A stretch of 64,000 bases of DNA from Gracilaria domingensis (lineage: Eukaryota; Rhodophyta; Florideophyceae; Gracilariales; Gracilariaceae), in assembly GCA_022539475.1 (NCBI GenBank), contig VCMS01000017.1, forward strand, positions 301,641 to 365,640, given 5' to 3'. Both the position numbers and the translations under genes were made by a program. Shown here piece after piece: positions 62,678 through 64,000 of this stretch; position 1 is the stretch's first letter; every line of letters begins with the position of its first letter. The notes under the pieces are model-generated. The model was not told where the DNA came from. It saw only the letters and a list, made by a program, of their open reading frames with translations, and searched no databases.

Positions 62678-64000
62678 ATGGTTCCGTCGGAGCCTTCGGA
62701 GGAACATCGCACGCAATCTATCGCAACGCTGCGCGCCGCTACCTCTGTGCAGTCCGATGAGGAGGCTCTCCGACTGCTCCGTGCTCACGATTGGGACCTT
62801 GACCGCGCAGCTTCCGCTTTCTTTGATGGGCCCGAGACTCCATCAGCAGATCCGTCGCCAGCCCCCATTTCTTCATCTCGTGCTGTTGCAGTCCGTTCTT
62901 CATCTACGACTGTGGCTGTAACCACCCCTCCACCCACACCCCGATGGCTGCTTGCCCTTCTCTCTCCGTTTCGTTTTGTGTGGTCATTCCTCGCCAGATT
63001 AACAAACTCTTTGCTAAACGCGCTTGGCGGTCCGGCCCGCCTGATTGAGGCCGCTCCGGGTGAAACGCCCACTCATCGCTTTCTAAACTTTTTCAATGAT
63101 AAGCACGGCACTCAGCATCCTTCATTCATGACAACCACCTACCTGCAAGCCCTCAACACTGCCCATTCACAACTCAAATTCCTCCTCGTGTACATCCACT
63201 CCGAATCACACAGGCTCACACCTGCGTTTGTGCGCCATGTCATCTCGAACCCCACGTTCATTAACTCCGTTGATGAAACTATGCTTTCATGGGCTGGTTC
63301 ATCAGTTACACAGCGAGATGCAGCTGCTGTACAGAGCGCCTTGCGAGCACCTGCACTTCCTTTCCTGGCCATTGTAGCAGCCCCATCACGCGTTTCGTCT
63401 GAGTTCACACGGTCAAACTACGGAAACGTTCTTTCTATTCGTGCCGGCTCTTCTGCTCTCGTCGGGGGCGCTGAAGCAACTGTAGCATGGATCGCACGCG
63501 TTGTAGAGAGACATGCTCCGATGCTCCATGCAATTCGACAAGAGCGCGTGGAAAGAGAAAGTGCGCGCTTACTTCGCGAACAGCAGGACGCCGAGTATGC
63601 TGCAGCGCTGGAGGCTGATCGATTAGCCGAGCGACAAGCTGCTGACCAACGCGAGAAGGAAGAGAAGGAGAGACGACGAGTGGAGGAGTTAGAAATTCGA
63701 CGTGAGCGGAAACGAGAAGCTTTGGGTCCAGAACCAGAAAAAGGCCCTGGAATTGCAAGTCTTGTGCTGAGATTACCGGATGGTAGTCGTGTTGGCAGAC
63801 GTTTTGAGAAGCATGATGCTTTAGAGAGAGTGTTTGACTGGGCTGAAGTTAATAGAGTTGATATCGAGGTAGCTTGTCTAGTTGTGGCTTATCCCCGAAA
63901 GAACTTCCGATATCCAGAAGATGCTGACATAACAATTGAAAAGGCTGGGCTGTTCCCGAGCAGCATGTTACTTCTGGAAGAACGCTCTTCAGACGCATAG
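62678..64000 (+). CDS. UBXD8/FAF2-type UBX protein
   Basis: ER- and lipid-droplet-associated adaptor that recruits p97/Cdc48 to substrates. ATG 62,678 (MVPSEPSEEHRTQSIATLRA), 440 aa; the stop is the last codon of the window. A UBA-like start (residues 10-50, SDEEALRLLRAHDWDLDRAA) is followed by a hydrophobic hairpin WLLALLSPFRFVWSFLARL (about 88-115) that would insert into the ER membrane. A UAS thioredoxin-like domain (LKFLLVYIHSESHRLTPAFV, LPFLAIVAAPS), a long Glu/Arg coiled coil (about 288-350) and a UBX domain (ASLVLRLPDGSRVGRRFEK, about 358-436) follow. Order and size match FAF2. Confidence 0.93.
   Translation: MVPSEPSEEHRTQSIATLRAATSVQSDEEALRLLRAHDWDLDRAASAFFDGPETPSADPSPAPISSSRAVAVRSSSTTVAVTTPPPTPRWLLALLSPFRFVWSFLARLTNSLLNALGGPARLIEAAPGETPTHRFLNFFNDKHGTQHPSFMTTTYLQALNTAHSQLKFLLVYIHSESHRLTPAFVRHVISNPTFINSVDETMLSWAGSSVTQRDAAAVQSALRAPALPFLAIVAAPSRVSSEFTRSNYGNVLSIRAGSSALVGGAEATVAWIARVVERHAPMLHAIRQERVERESARLLREQQDAEYAAALEADRLAERQAADQREKEEKERRRVEELEIRRERKREALGPEPEKGPGIASLVLRLPDGSRVGRRFEKHDALERVFDWAEVNRVDIEVACLVVAYPRKNFRYPEDADITIEKAGLFPSSMLLLEERSSDA

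Overview
The window reads as nuclear DNA of a red alga (Rhodophyta). The photosynthesis gene present is the red-lineage PSII extrinsic protein PsbQ', with a Tat-type lumen signal. Three predicted plastid precursors begin Met-Ala-Phe, as red algal transit peptides usually do. Genes are intron-poor: two introns are clear, one is well supported by homology, one is a proposal, and all are short (78-143 bp). Many genes are single exons, intergenic gaps are AT-richer, and the promoters at about 3, 11.4, 17.5 and 49-55 kb are extremely GC-rich. Species is not determined.

Layout. 0-10 kb: the end of a Derlin gene, two unrecognised genes, an orphan leader-like region and a decayed duplicate of MED14. 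11-17 kb: MED14 facing a ZUP1-type deubiquitinase. 17-22 kb: a long hairpin, a broken unknown gene and a LINE tail. 22-31 kb: a Ca2+/cation exchanger, a repeat-bearing type I membrane protein, plastid phosphoglycolate phosphatase and the ribosome-biogenesis AAA ATPase NVL/Rix7. 31-35.3 kb: a graveyard of one LINE family with (GA)n 3' tails, including nested insertions with intact 11-12 bp target duplications. 35-47 kb: a PB1-like protein divergent from a Golgi sulfotransferase, tRNA-Ser(GCU), three decayed genes (lipase-like, rhomboid with an in-frame stop, cold-shock-domain-like), PsbQ', AFG1-type ATPase, RETICULATA-related envelope protein and fibrillarin. 47-56 kb: mS37, SART3/Prp24, two adjacent membrane-anchored trypsin-like proteases, a C2H2 zinc-finger protein and a divergent bZIP-like protein in very GC-rich DNA. 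56-64 kb: mostly gene-free DNA with an ankyrin relic, then SCYL1 divergent from a UBXD8/FAF2-type UBX protein.

The genes do not form one pathway. Recurrent themes are ER-associated degradation and p97 partners (Derlin, UBXD8, a Cdc48-family ATPase), nucleolar and spliceosomal RNP maturation (fibrillarin, NVL, SART3) and plastid function (PsbQ', phosphoglycolate phosphatase, RETICULATA-related). I found no clearly undescribed multigene system. The strongest novel signals are the nested LINE family, the MED14 relic, the paired anchored trypsins, the rhomboid with a TAG just before its catalytic serine, and several palindromes.
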